In this document: one piece after another, positions 1 through 5,566 of the stretch
Numbering within the stretch: the stretch's first letter is position 1
Layout of the letters: every line of letters starts with the position of its first letter
NCBI GenBank assembly: GCA_017620055.1
Contig: JAFZRD010000021.1
Span: 1-9,265, forward strand
Length of the DNA stretch: 9,265 bases
Reading direction: 5' to 3'
Source of the DNA: Lachnospiraceae bacterium
GTDB lineage: Bacteria > Bacillota_A > Clostridia > Lachnospirales > Lachnospiraceae
Notes under the pieces: model-generated
Told to the model about the DNA's origin: nothing
Databases searched by the model: none
Seen by the model: only the letters and a program-made list of their open reading frames with translations
Position numbers and translations under genes: made by a program

Positions 1-126
1 CCCGCTCCGGCCGGAGCCGACAGGGTTCTTGCTTTTTCTTACTGTATCGGTTTTGCAGCGGCGTTTGCAGTGCTTTATGTCACACCGTTTGCTTACGCGC
101 TGCTTCTTAAGTGCGGTCTGTCATAA
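1..126 (+). CDS. C-terminal end of an unidentified membrane protein (5' end outside window)
   Basis: An open frame enters from the left edge and ends at TAA 124-126, giving 41 residues. After a short Ala/Pro/Gly stretch it is strongly hydrophobic (about residues 10-37, with runs such as LAFSYCIGFAAAFAVLYV) and finishes with a short KCGLS tail, so it most likely ends in one or two membrane helices. Nothing visible identifies the family. The stop overlaps the stop of the convergent PilZ gene: the six bases TCATAA hold TGA for the minus strand and TAA for the plus strand. No terminator is seen between them. The surface-glycan genes to the right make a transporter, flippase or membrane transferase possible, but that is only inference. 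Being short and partial, it could also be a chance frame, although its composition looks like real protein. Confidence 0.6.
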   Translation, partial: PAPAGADRVLAFSYCIGFAAAFAVLYVTPFAYALLLKCGLS

Positions 127-465
127 CCCTTCGGAGAATTCGTCGAGCAGCTTTCCGACGCTAGGTGAGATCGATACGAACTCGCAGCCGTAACGGTACT
201 GTTCCTTGTCGATCGCGGCGCTTCTGATCACGCGCACATCGGTGATTATCTGCGGAAGCTCGGGAGACAGCTCGATGTTGGCTATGAAATAATAGCCGAC
301 GGGAAGGATGCAACGTGAAACGAAACCGATACCTTTCGATGAGATATCGACGACTTCAACGTTAAGATCCAGATCCATTATCGTATTGGTATCTTCCTTG
401 TACAGATTGGAGATGGACAGCTTGATACCTATCGGTACACGCTTGTCGGTCCTTCTTTCTTCCAT
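121..465 (-). CDS. PilZ domain protein (probable cyclic-di-GMP receptor)
   Basis: This is a 114-residue single-domain protein that fits a stand-alone PilZ domain. Both hallmark ligand motifs are present: RxxxR as RTDKR at residues 5-9 just after the start, and DxSxxG as DISSKG at residues 40-45. The closing strand reads YRYGCEFVSIS. PilZ domains bind cyclic-di-GMP and change the activity of a partner, often in motility or exopolysaccharide synthesis; the partner here is unknown. I chose the ATG at 463-465 because GGGAG lies six bases upstream and the MEERR start is typical for the family. A GTG at 517-519 would add 18 residues, but it has no good ribosome site and would lie upstream of the transcription start predicted for the promoter at 510-538. 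It is divergent from a glycosyltransferase operon, so a link to surface glycan control is possible but unproven. Confidence 0.88.
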   Translation of the reverse strand: MEERRTDKRVPIGIKLSISNLYKEDTNTIMDLDLNVEVVDISSKGIGFVSRCILPVGYYFIANIELSPELPQIITDVRVIRSAAIDKEQYRYGCEFVSISPSVGKLLDEFSEGL

Positions 466-503
466 GACGGACTCCCGTATGACAGTAAACTGACTGTTTG
501 CAC

Positions 504-532
504 TTGATAAATTTACCACATTTTCTTATGAT
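504..532 (+). promoter_or_regulatory. Sigma-A-like promoter for the GT2-deacetylase-HAD operon
   Basis: TTGATA at 504-509 is followed after exactly 17 bases by TATGAT at 527-532. The predicted transcript start is near 539, leaving a short leader with GGAG at 545-548 before the ATG at 557. It overlaps a proposed minus-strand promoter for the PilZ gene, so the two could exclude each other. Confidence 0.6.
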
Positions 533-538
533 GGACAA
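510..538 (-). promoter_or_regulatory. Candidate promoter for the PilZ gene
   Basis: On the minus strand TTGTCC (538-533) is followed after 17 bases by TAAATT (515-510), and the -10 box is preceded by TG one base away (extended -10). The predicted start is near 503, inside the GTG-started version of the PilZ frame but upstream of the ATG at 465. The boxes match consensus only moderately. Confidence 0.4.
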
Positions 539-556
539 GGTATCGGAGAAAATCAC

Positions 557-1537
557 ATGACAGAAGAAAACAGAAACAACCCAATACTGTATCTCGTTGT
601 TCCGTGCTACAACGAGGAAGAGATTATAAGAGATTCCGCAAAAGCGTTTAAGGAAAAGATGACGGCTTTATCTTCGGAAGGCGTTATTTCCGACAGGAGC
701 AGGGTCATGTTCGTCAATGACGGAAGCCGTGATAACACGCTGTCGATCCTCACGGATATAGTCCGCGAAGATGAGCTCTTCTCTCTTGTATCGCTTGCCG
801 GAAACTGCGGACACCAGAATGCGATATTCGCGGGAATGATGACCGCGAAAGCGGCGGACATCGTTGTGACGATAGATGCCGATCTGCAGCAGGACATAAA
901 CGCGCTCGATGATTTTATCGCATGCTACAAAAAGGGTGCCGAAGTCGTATACGGCGTCAGGAACGACAGATCAAGCGACGGCGGCTTCAAAAAGTTCACC
1001 GCACTTTTGTATTATAAACTCATGAACATGATGGGCAGCCGTGTGATCAAAAATCACGCCGATTACAGACTTGTCTCGCGCAAAGTTCTCGATGCGCTCG
1101 CGCAGTATTCCGAGAGTAATCTTTTCCTCAGAGGACTCATTCCGACAATGGGATTTGCCTCGGATACGGTATTCTTTGATGTGAAGGAGAGGACGGCCGG
1201 CAGCTCCAAATACACGCTGTCGAAGATGTTCAAACTTGCGACTGACGGCATAACATCTTTTACGGTAAGACCTCTTCACATGATCTCAGGACTGGGTATC
1301 ATAGTTGTTGTTTTAAGCGTTATACTGTCGATCGTCAGTCTCATTGAATGGGCACAGGGCAAGAACGTTCCCGGTTATACAACGCTGCTTCTCGTTGTGC
1401 TCGCTCTGTCCGGTGTTATCCTCCTGTCGCTCGGAGTGATAGGAGAGTATCTCGGGAAAGTGTACATGGAGACGAAGAACAGACCGAGATACATCATCGA
1501 CTGTGTGATCCATAAGGACGGGGAAGATGAGGATTGA
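557..1537 (+). CDS. GT2 polyprenyl-phosphate glycosyltransferase (GtrB/ArnC/DPM type), membrane anchored
   Basis: This 326-residue protein has the usual layout of the GtrB/ArnC/dolichyl-phosphate-mannose-synthase group: a cytoplasmic GT-A domain (about 10-235) and two C-terminal membrane helices (about 240-264 and 274-299). Visible motifs are VVPCYNEE at 14-21, VNDGSRDNT at 53-61, the metal-binding DAD at 107-109 with DADLQQD, and the group signature RTAGSSKYTLSKMF at 212-225. Such enzymes move one sugar from a nucleotide sugar to undecaprenyl phosphate at the inner membrane face, making a donor for later transfer outside. GGAG lies eight bases before the ATG. The gene opens an operon and overlaps the following deacetylase by 11 bases, which suggests that the attached sugar may be N-acetylated and then deacetylated. 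The sugar itself cannot be read from sequence. Confidence 0.9.
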   Translation: MTEENRNNPILYLVVPCYNEEEIIRDSAKAFKEKMTALSSEGVISDRSRVMFVNDGSRDNTLSILTDIVREDELFSLVSLAGNCGHQNAIFAGMMTAKAADIVVTIDADLQQDINALDDFIACYKKGAEVVYGVRNDRSSDGGFKKFTALLYYKLMNMMGSRVIKNHADYRLVSRKVLDALAQYSESNLFLRGLIPTMGFASDTVFFDVKERTAGSSKYTLSKMFKLATDGITSFTVRPLHMISGLGIIVVVLSVILSIVSLIEWAQGKNVPGYTTLLLVVLALSGVILLSLGVIGEYLGKVYMETKNRPRYIIDCVIHKDGEDED

Positions 1538-2483
1538 CGTACATGCCGATGATTATGCCCTGACCCCTAACACTTCGAGGGACATGATCGAATGCATGAA
1601 GGCGGGGAAACTGAGCAGCATCAGTATCGTACCGAATACGCGGTATTTCGACGAGTGCATGGAAATGCTCTATGAAGCCATACCTTCGCTGCCGTATCTT
1701 CCGCTCGTGTCTGTTCATATCGATCTTGTCGAGGGGGCGAGTCTTGCCGCAGATTCCGATGATATTTCGATATACAGGAAAGAGGACGGGCGTATCATGC
1801 TCGATCTTTCATGGGGAAAGCTCTTTGCACTCTCGTTCCTGATAGGACGAAAGAACAGGATATACAAATGCCTGCAGGATGAGATCGCGATGCAGATAAA
1901 ACGGTGCGATGAGGTGATCAGAAAGTGCATCGATATCGCAAAGGCATCGGGCATTTCATGTGAACAGAAGTCGCTCCGTATCGACAGCCACCAGCATGCA
2001 CATCATATTCCGATAGTCAGGGAAGCGCTCATGTCTGTGCTGGAGCGGGAAGGTATTAAGCCGGAATACATCCGCAACTCCAAGGAGCCGCTTGCGGTAT
2101 TTCTCTCGGAGAAGAGCCTCATCAGATCATACCGCCCGGTCAACATCATCAAGAACCGCATACTGTGGCTGTATTCACATGCTATAGACAGATACTGCGG
2201 GAAAAATCACATCAATAAGATGTATCTCTGGGGCCTTGTGATGAGCGGCCGGATGGACAGCGAAAGGATAGAAAAACTCTTTGCAAAAGTCTGTGAAAAA
2301 GCCCGGCGCGACGGAAGGGATCTTGAGATACTCTTTCATCCGGGACTGATGCTTCAGGAAGAATACAGCGGTGACGTGGCGGAAGATGCGGCACGTGATT
2401 TTTACTTAAAGGATGACCGGCATGTCGAGAAAGAGGCTGTGCTGAAGCTTGATCTGATAAAGCCGGAAAAGGATGAGTTATGA
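1527..2483 (+). CDS. ChbG/HpnK (YdjC) family carbohydrate deacetylase
   Basis: This 318-residue protein carries the motifs expected of the YdjC fold, a metal-dependent deacetylase family acting on N-acetylated sugars. They are HADDYALTPNTS at residues 6-17 (catalytic and metal-binding aspartates at 8-9), VSVHIDL at 61-67 with His64, RIDSHQHAHH at 151-160 (His155 and His157 as likely metal ligand and catalytic partners), and LFHPG at 269-273. Known members deacetylate chitooligosaccharides (ChbG), a hopanoid glycolipid (HpnK) or undecaprenyl-phosphate-linked GalNAc (NaxD). Lying 11 bases inside the end of a polyprenyl-phosphate GT2 gene, it most resembles the NaxD situation. The start at 1527 has AAGGA and GGGGA just upstream. 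It overlaps the next gene by four bases (ATGA). About 110 residues between the last two motifs (160-269) are poorly recognisable to me. Confidence 0.87.
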   Translation: MRIDVHADDYALTPNTSRDMIECMKAGKLSSISIVPNTRYFDECMEMLYEAIPSLPYLPLVSVHIDLVEGASLAADSDDISIYRKEDGRIMLDLSWGKLFALSFLIGRKNRIYKCLQDEIAMQIKRCDEVIRKCIDIAKASGISCEQKSLRIDSHQHAHHIPIVREALMSVLEREGIKPEYIRNSKEPLAVFLSEKSLIRSYRPVNIIKNRILWLYSHAIDRYCGKNHINKMYLWGLVMSGRMDSERIEKLFAKVCEKARRDGRDLEILFHPGLMLQEEYSGDVAEDAARDFYLKDDRHVEKEAVLKLDLIKPEKDEL

Positions 2484-3088
2484 TAAACACGATAATATTC
2501 GATATGGGAATGGTCCTCATCGATTTCAGATGGGAAGCGCTGTTTCATGAAATGGGTCTTGAAGGTGAGCGTTTCGAGAGGATGGCGGACGCTACGGTAC
2601 GCGATCCGGTATGGAATGAATTCGACAGAGGGATATGGACGGATGAGATGATGCTCGAGGCTTTTATCGAAAGGGCACCGGAACTTGAGAGTGAGCTTCG
2701 CGATCTGTTCTATAACCGATTCACGGGGCTTCTTCGGAAGTTCGATTATACCGATGAATGGCTGGATGCTCTCAAGAAAAAAGGCTATAAGATATACATC
2801 CTGTCGAACTTCTCGAGAAAGGGTATCGAGGAGTGTCCGGATGAGCTTGATTACATGAAAAAGGCCGACGGTGAAGTGATCTCCTACAGGGTAAATCTGA
2901 TCAAGCCCGATCCGCGCATATACGAACACATTCTTGATAAGTTCGATATAACGCCGTCCGAGGCGGTGTTCATCGACGATAACGCGGACAATATTGAAGC
3001 CGCCAAAAAGTTTGGGATCAATACGATCCTGTTTAGGGGAAAAGAAGACGCGGACAGGGAACTTGCAAAGCTCGGGGTGAACTACTGA
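2480..3088 (+). CDS. HAD-superfamily (class IA, YihX-like) hydrolase, probable sugar phosphatase
   Basis: This 202-residue protein has the four HAD motifs: FDMGMVL at residues 7-13 with nucleophile Asp8, LSN at 108-110 with Ser109, Lys142 in LIKPDPRIYEH, and VFIDDNADN at 163-171 with Asp166/Asp167. The segment SEAVFIDDNADNIEAAKKFG closely matches what I recall of E. coli YihX, an alpha-glucose-1-phosphatase. YihX-type proteins also have DxG rather than DxD in motif I, so the Gly10 here is normal for the subgroup. A small alpha-helical cap (about 17-85) follows motif I. It is the last gene of the operon, translationally coupled through ATGA to the deacetylase, with AAGG seven bases before the start. 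It may dephosphorylate a hexose phosphate serving the glycosylation step, but the substrate is inference. Its stop lies within the tail of a convergent small gene. Confidence 0.87.
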   Translation: MINTIIFDMGMVLIDFRWEALFHEMGLEGERFERMADATVRDPVWNEFDRGIWTDEMMLEAFIERAPELESELRDLFYNRFTGLLRKFDYTDEWLDALKKKGYKIYILSNFSRKGIEECPDELDYMKKADGEVISYRVNLIKPDPRIYEHILDKFDITPSEAVFIDDNADNIEAAKKFGINTILFRGKEDADRELAKLGVNY

Positions 3089-3321
3089 TCACTTTCTTTG
3101 TCCGGGAAGTAATCTTTGCGGCCGGAACGAGTCATGGCATATTTGTGTAGACAGATGAAGCCGTATGCCGCAAGAGGCACGAACAAAGTCATCGCAATGC
3201 ATCCTTTGAACATGAACATCGTAGCGCTGCTGTCAGCGAGCGCCATTATGAATGTTACGATATATATTCCGACAAGAAACGCGACACATACGATCGCAAT
3301 TATTCTCTTAAACCTGTTCAT
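3082..3321 (-). CDS. Small two-helix membrane protein of unknown function
   Basis: The frame encodes 79 residues with a basic N-terminus (MNRFKR), a first hydrophobic helix at about 7-29, a short loop, a second helix at about 38-58 and a charged cytoplasmic-looking tail (TRSGRKDYFPDKESDQ). The positive-inside pattern puts both ends in the cytoplasm. I recall similar small unnamed proteins in Clostridia but know no function. The gene is convergent with the HAD gene and their ends overlap by seven bases. No Shine-Dalgarno sequence precedes the ATG; instead a perfect TATAAT at 3333-3328 places the expected transcript start exactly on the A of the start codon, so the mRNA is probably leaderless or the true start lies further in. 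Residue pattern and gene fit make it real rather than a chance frame. Confidence 0.75.
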   Translation of the reverse strand: MNRFKRIIAIVCVAFLVGIYIVTFIMALADSSATMFMFKGCIAMTLFVPLAAYGFICLHKYAMTRSGRKDYFPDKESDQ

Positions 3322-3327
3322 GACTGT

Positions 3328-3357
3328 ATTATAACAGAACTTAACTTGATTTGTAAT
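3328..3357 (-). promoter_or_regulatory. Promoter for the small membrane protein; -10 box seven bases from the ATG
   Basis: Minus-strand TATAAT spans 3333-3328, with ATTACA (3357-3352) 18 bases upstream as a weak -35. Counting seven bases from the end of the -10 box puts +1 at 3321, the first base of the ATG. It interleaves with the wecE promoter on the other strand. Confidence 0.55.
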
Positions 3358-3370
3358 CTTATGGTATAAT
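3341..3370 (+). promoter_or_regulatory. Extended -10 promoter for wecE, adjacent to the start codon
   Basis: TATAAT at 3365-3370 is preceded by TGG, an extended -10 element, and TTAACT at 3341-3346 sits 18 bases upstream. The predicted +1 is about 3377-3379, on or within two bases of the ATG at 3379. No Shine-Dalgarno sequence exists between promoter and start. Confidence 0.6.
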
Positions 3371-3378
3371 CAATCATT

Positions 3379-4515
3379 ATGGCAGAACTGATACATTTTA
3401 ACGTGCCCCCGTTCTACGGGGATGAATTCGAATATATGCGGCAGGCCGTCGAGAATCATAAGATATGCGGTGACGGCCCGTTCACGGCGCGCTGTAACGA
3501 GTGGTTCGAGAAAAGATTCGGCGCCGAGAAGGTGCTCCTGACCACGAGCGGAAGTGCGGCTCTTGAGATGTCGGCACTCCTGTGCGGCCTTGAGCCCGGC
3601 GACGAAGTCATACTTCCGAGCTATACTTTCTCATCCACGGCAAATGCTTTCGTGCTCGCGGGTGCCAGGCTCGTGTTCGTTGACGTGCGTCCCGATACGA
3701 TGAACATAGATGAGACTAAGATCGAGGCTGCGATAACCGACAGGACAAAGGTCATATGTGCGATGCACTATGCAGGAGTCGCATGTGAGATGGATACGAT
3801 CATGGACATCGCGAAGCGCCATAACCTGCTTGTTGTCGAAGATGCGGCCCAGGCAGTCACGAGTACATACAAGGGCAGGAGTCTCGGTACGATCGGCGAT
3901 CTCGGATGCTATTCGTTCCATGAGACCAAGAACTTCTCGATGGGAGAAGGCGGTGCGATAGTCATCAACGACAGGAAGAATGTCGAGAGAGCGGAGATAC
4001 TGCGTGAGAAAGGTACGAACCGTTCGCAGTTCTTCAGGGGACAGGTCGCGAAATACAACTGGGTCGATTACGGCAGCAGTTATCTTCCGAGTGACCTTAA
4101 TGCTGCCTATCTGTGGGGACAGCTCCAACATGCCGACGAAATGCAGCAGGACAGGATGAACAGCTGGAACAGGTATTACGAAGCACTAAGGCCCCTGGAG
4201 GAAAGAGGTGTCATAAGCCTTCCGATCATCCCTGATACATGCGTTCATAACGCCCATATGTTCTACATCAAATGTAAGGATCTTGATACGAGGACCGCGT
4301 ATATAGATCATATGCGCAGCAACGATATACTCGTGGTATTCCATTATGTTCCGCTGCACAGTGCGCCGGCGGGAGTTAAGTTCGGAAGATTCGCGGGAAG
4401 TGATGTATATACTACCGCGGAGAGTGACAGACTCGCGAGATTACCGCTCTACTATAACCTTAAAAAGAGCGACCAGGACAAAGTCATAGACAAGACACTT
4501 GAATTCTTCTCATAA
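3379..4515 (+). CDS. wecE: WecE/RffA-type dTDP-4-amino-4,6-dideoxygalactose transaminase
   Basis: This 378-residue PLP enzyme of the DegT/DnrJ/EryC1 family follows E. coli WecE almost motif for motif from memory. Examples are CGDGPFTARC at 30-39, VLLTTSGSAALEM, GDEVILPSYTF at 74-84, VFVDVRPDTMNIDET at 99-113, HYAGVACEMDTIM at 130-142, VVEDAAQ at 152-158 with the PLP-contacting Asp155, SFHETKN at 179-185 with Schiff-base Lys184, and REKGTNRSQFFRGQV. The reaction converts dTDP-4-keto-6-deoxyglucose and glutamate to dTDP-4-amino-4,6-dideoxygalactose (dTDP-Fuc4N). In enterics this feeds enterobacterial common antigen; here a different surface glycan must be meant. RmlA, RmlB and a WecD-like acetyltransferase are not in the window. 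The length is full. There is no ribosome site before the ATG and the -10 box lies eight bases upstream, so the message is probably leaderless. It converges with a second GT2 gene. Confidence 0.95.
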   Translation: MAELIHFNVPPFYGDEFEYMRQAVENHKICGDGPFTARCNEWFEKRFGAEKVLLTTSGSAALEMSALLCGLEPGDEVILPSYTFSSTANAFVLAGARLVFVDVRPDTMNIDETKIEAAITDRTKVICAMHYAGVACEMDTIMDIAKRHNLLVVEDAAQAVTSTYKGRSLGTIGDLGCYSFHETKNFSMGEGGAIVINDRKNVERAEILREKGTNRSQFFRGQVAKYNWVDYGSSYLPSDLNAAYLWGQLQHADEMQQDRMNSWNRYYEALRPLEERGVISLPIIPDTCVHNAHMFYIKCKDLDTRTAYIDHMRSNDILVVFHYVPLHSAPAGVKFGRFAGSDVYTTAESDRLARLPLYYNLKKSDQDKVIDKTLEFFS

Positions 4516-4535
4516 GGATTCTTCTTAATATGGAA

Positions 4536-5477
4536 TCAGATATTGATCGTCTCCTGTATCGTGAACAGGGGACGATCTTTGCTCATATCGAATATGTTCC
4601 CGAGATAGATCCCCATAACACCGAGCGTGGAGAGAATGGCCCCACCGAAGAAGAAGATCGCGGCAGCTACCGTGGTCCAGCCTTCGGGGTTCGCATCGTA
4701 CACGTAATACTGGATGAACGCATAGATTATGTATATGAATGAGAATACGGCCGAGATCAGGCCGATCCATATCGAAACATAGAGCGGGCGGTTCGAATAT
4801 GTGCTTATGATACCTACTGCCGTACGGACTTTCTTGATGAAAGTGAACGAAGACTTGCCCTCATATCTGTAGCCCTGCTCGTAGTTGACGAACGTGTACT
4901 TAAATCCGAGCCACATCAGAAATACGCCGAAATCCCTGCCGCGGTCCTTGGACGCGATATAGTAATCCGTCGCCCTGCGGCTCGCGATCAGATAAGTTGC
5001 GAGATCGTAATCGAAATCAACTCCCGAAAGCCATGCGAGAACGTTGTGATACCACTTGGCAAACAGCCTTACAAGGAACGATTCCTTGCGCTGCTGACGT
5101 CTAACGAACACGACATCGTATCCTTCGTTGACTTTTGCATAGAGATCCGGAATGTTCTCGGGGGCGTCCTGAAGATCACAGTCCATCGTTATGATCCATT
5201 TCCCGGCAGACTGATGAACACCGGCCGTAACGGCAACGCCCTGCCCGTGATTTTTCGTAAAATGAATAGCCTTGACACGGGGATCCTTCTCGGCGACCTT
5301 CTTAACCTCTTCCCATGAATTCATTTTGTCGCAGTCATCGACCATTATGATCTCGTATTCGACACCCATACCGGTAAGTACGTTCGTAAGACGCTCGTGA
5401 AGTGCCGGGATCGCAGTCGGACAGCCGTATACGGGGATGACTACGGATATATCTATATTGGCATTCTGCTCGCTCAT
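4536..5477 (-). CDS. GT2 glycosyltransferase, polyprenyl-phosphate type, two C-terminal membrane helices
   Basis: This 313-residue protein has the same plan as the first GT2: a GT-A catalytic domain (about 10-225) and two membrane helices (about 232-258 and 266-293). Motifs are SVVIPVYG at 11-18, the metal-binding DCD at 99-101 in MDCDLQDAPENI, and YRYEGKSSFTFIKKV at 203-217, corresponding to the R..G.S.Y/F segment of the family. The usual DDGSxD sequence is replaced by DDCDKMNSW (47-55). The likely role is transfer of a sugar to undecaprenyl phosphate or to a lipid-linked glycan. Convergence with wecE, 20 bases apart, suggests that Fuc4N or its derivative could be the sugar, which is inference. 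The start at 5477 has a strong purine-rich site (AGGAAGGAAG) upstream, and a promoter lies at 5513-5541. It is clearly not a recent copy of the first GT2, since the two differ throughout. Confidence 0.9.
   Translation of the reverse strand: MSEQNANIDISVVIPVYGCPTAIPALHERLTNVLTGMGVEYEIIMVDDCDKMNSWEEVKKVAEKDPRVKAIHFTKNHGQGVAVTAGVHQSAGKWIITMDCDLQDAPENIPDLYAKVNEGYDVVFVRRQQRKESFLVRLFAKWYHNVLAWLSGVDFDYDLATYLIASRRATDYYIASKDRGRDFGVFLMWLGFKYTFVNYEQGYRYEGKSSFTFIKKVRTAVGIISTYSNRPLYVSIWIGLISAVFSFIYIIYAFIQYYVYDANPEGWTTVAAAIFFFGGAILSTLGVMGIYLGNIFDMSKDRPLFTIQETINI
4545..4577 (+). terminator. Hairpin downstream of wecE, possible terminator inside the opposing gene
   Basis: GATCGTCTCCTG (4545-4556) can pair with CAGGGGACGATC (4566-4577) around a nine-base loop, giving a 12-bp stem with one G-U pair in the plus-strand RNA. 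In the minus-strand RNA that position is a C-A mismatch, so the hairpin is better in the wecE direction. It starts 30 bases after the wecE stop but is followed only by TTT, so it is a weak intrinsic terminator at best. It lies within the last codons of the minus-strand GT2 gene. Confidence 0.4.
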
Positions 5478-5512
5478 ATATTTGCTTCCTTCCTCAGATA
5501 TCTACGATTCCG

Positions 5513-5541
5513 AGTATATCAGATTATCATTGATTTTGGAA
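5513..5541 (-). promoter_or_regulatory. Extended -10 promoter for the minus-strand GT2
   Basis: Minus-strand TATACT (5518-5513) is preceded by TGA, an extended -10 element, with a weak -35 TTCCAA (5541-5536) 17 bases upstream. The predicted start near 5506 leaves a leader of about 28 bases that contains the AGGAAGGAAG ribosome site. Confidence 0.45.
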
Positions 5542-5558
5542 TATTTAGGCCTTATTAT
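5530..5558 (+). promoter_or_regulatory. Promoter for the TPR-like gene, abutting its start codon
   Basis: TTGATT at 5530-5535 and TATTAT at 5553-5558 are separated by 17 bases. The predicted +1 is about 5565, two bases before the ATG at 5567. No Shine-Dalgarno sequence lies in the usual window; the nearest AGG is some 17 bases upstream of the ATG and within the promoter. Confidence 0.5.
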
Positions 5559-5566
5559 TATATCAT

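Noticed and set aside
466..519. Eighteen-residue N-terminal extension of PilZ from a GTG at 517-519
   Set aside because: There is no ribosome site, the extension has no domain content, and the predicted promoter starts transcription downstream of it; GGGAG is placed correctly for the ATG at 463-465.
2402..2929. Minus-strand open frame of 175 codons across the deacetylase/HAD junction
   Set aside because: It is antisense to two well-supported coupled genes and has no family resemblance.
5478..5566. Possible riboswitch or small RNA in the 89-base divergent spacer
   Set aside because: The spacer is AT-rich, is fully accounted for by two opposing promoters and one ribosome site, and shows no strong stem or known RNA motif.
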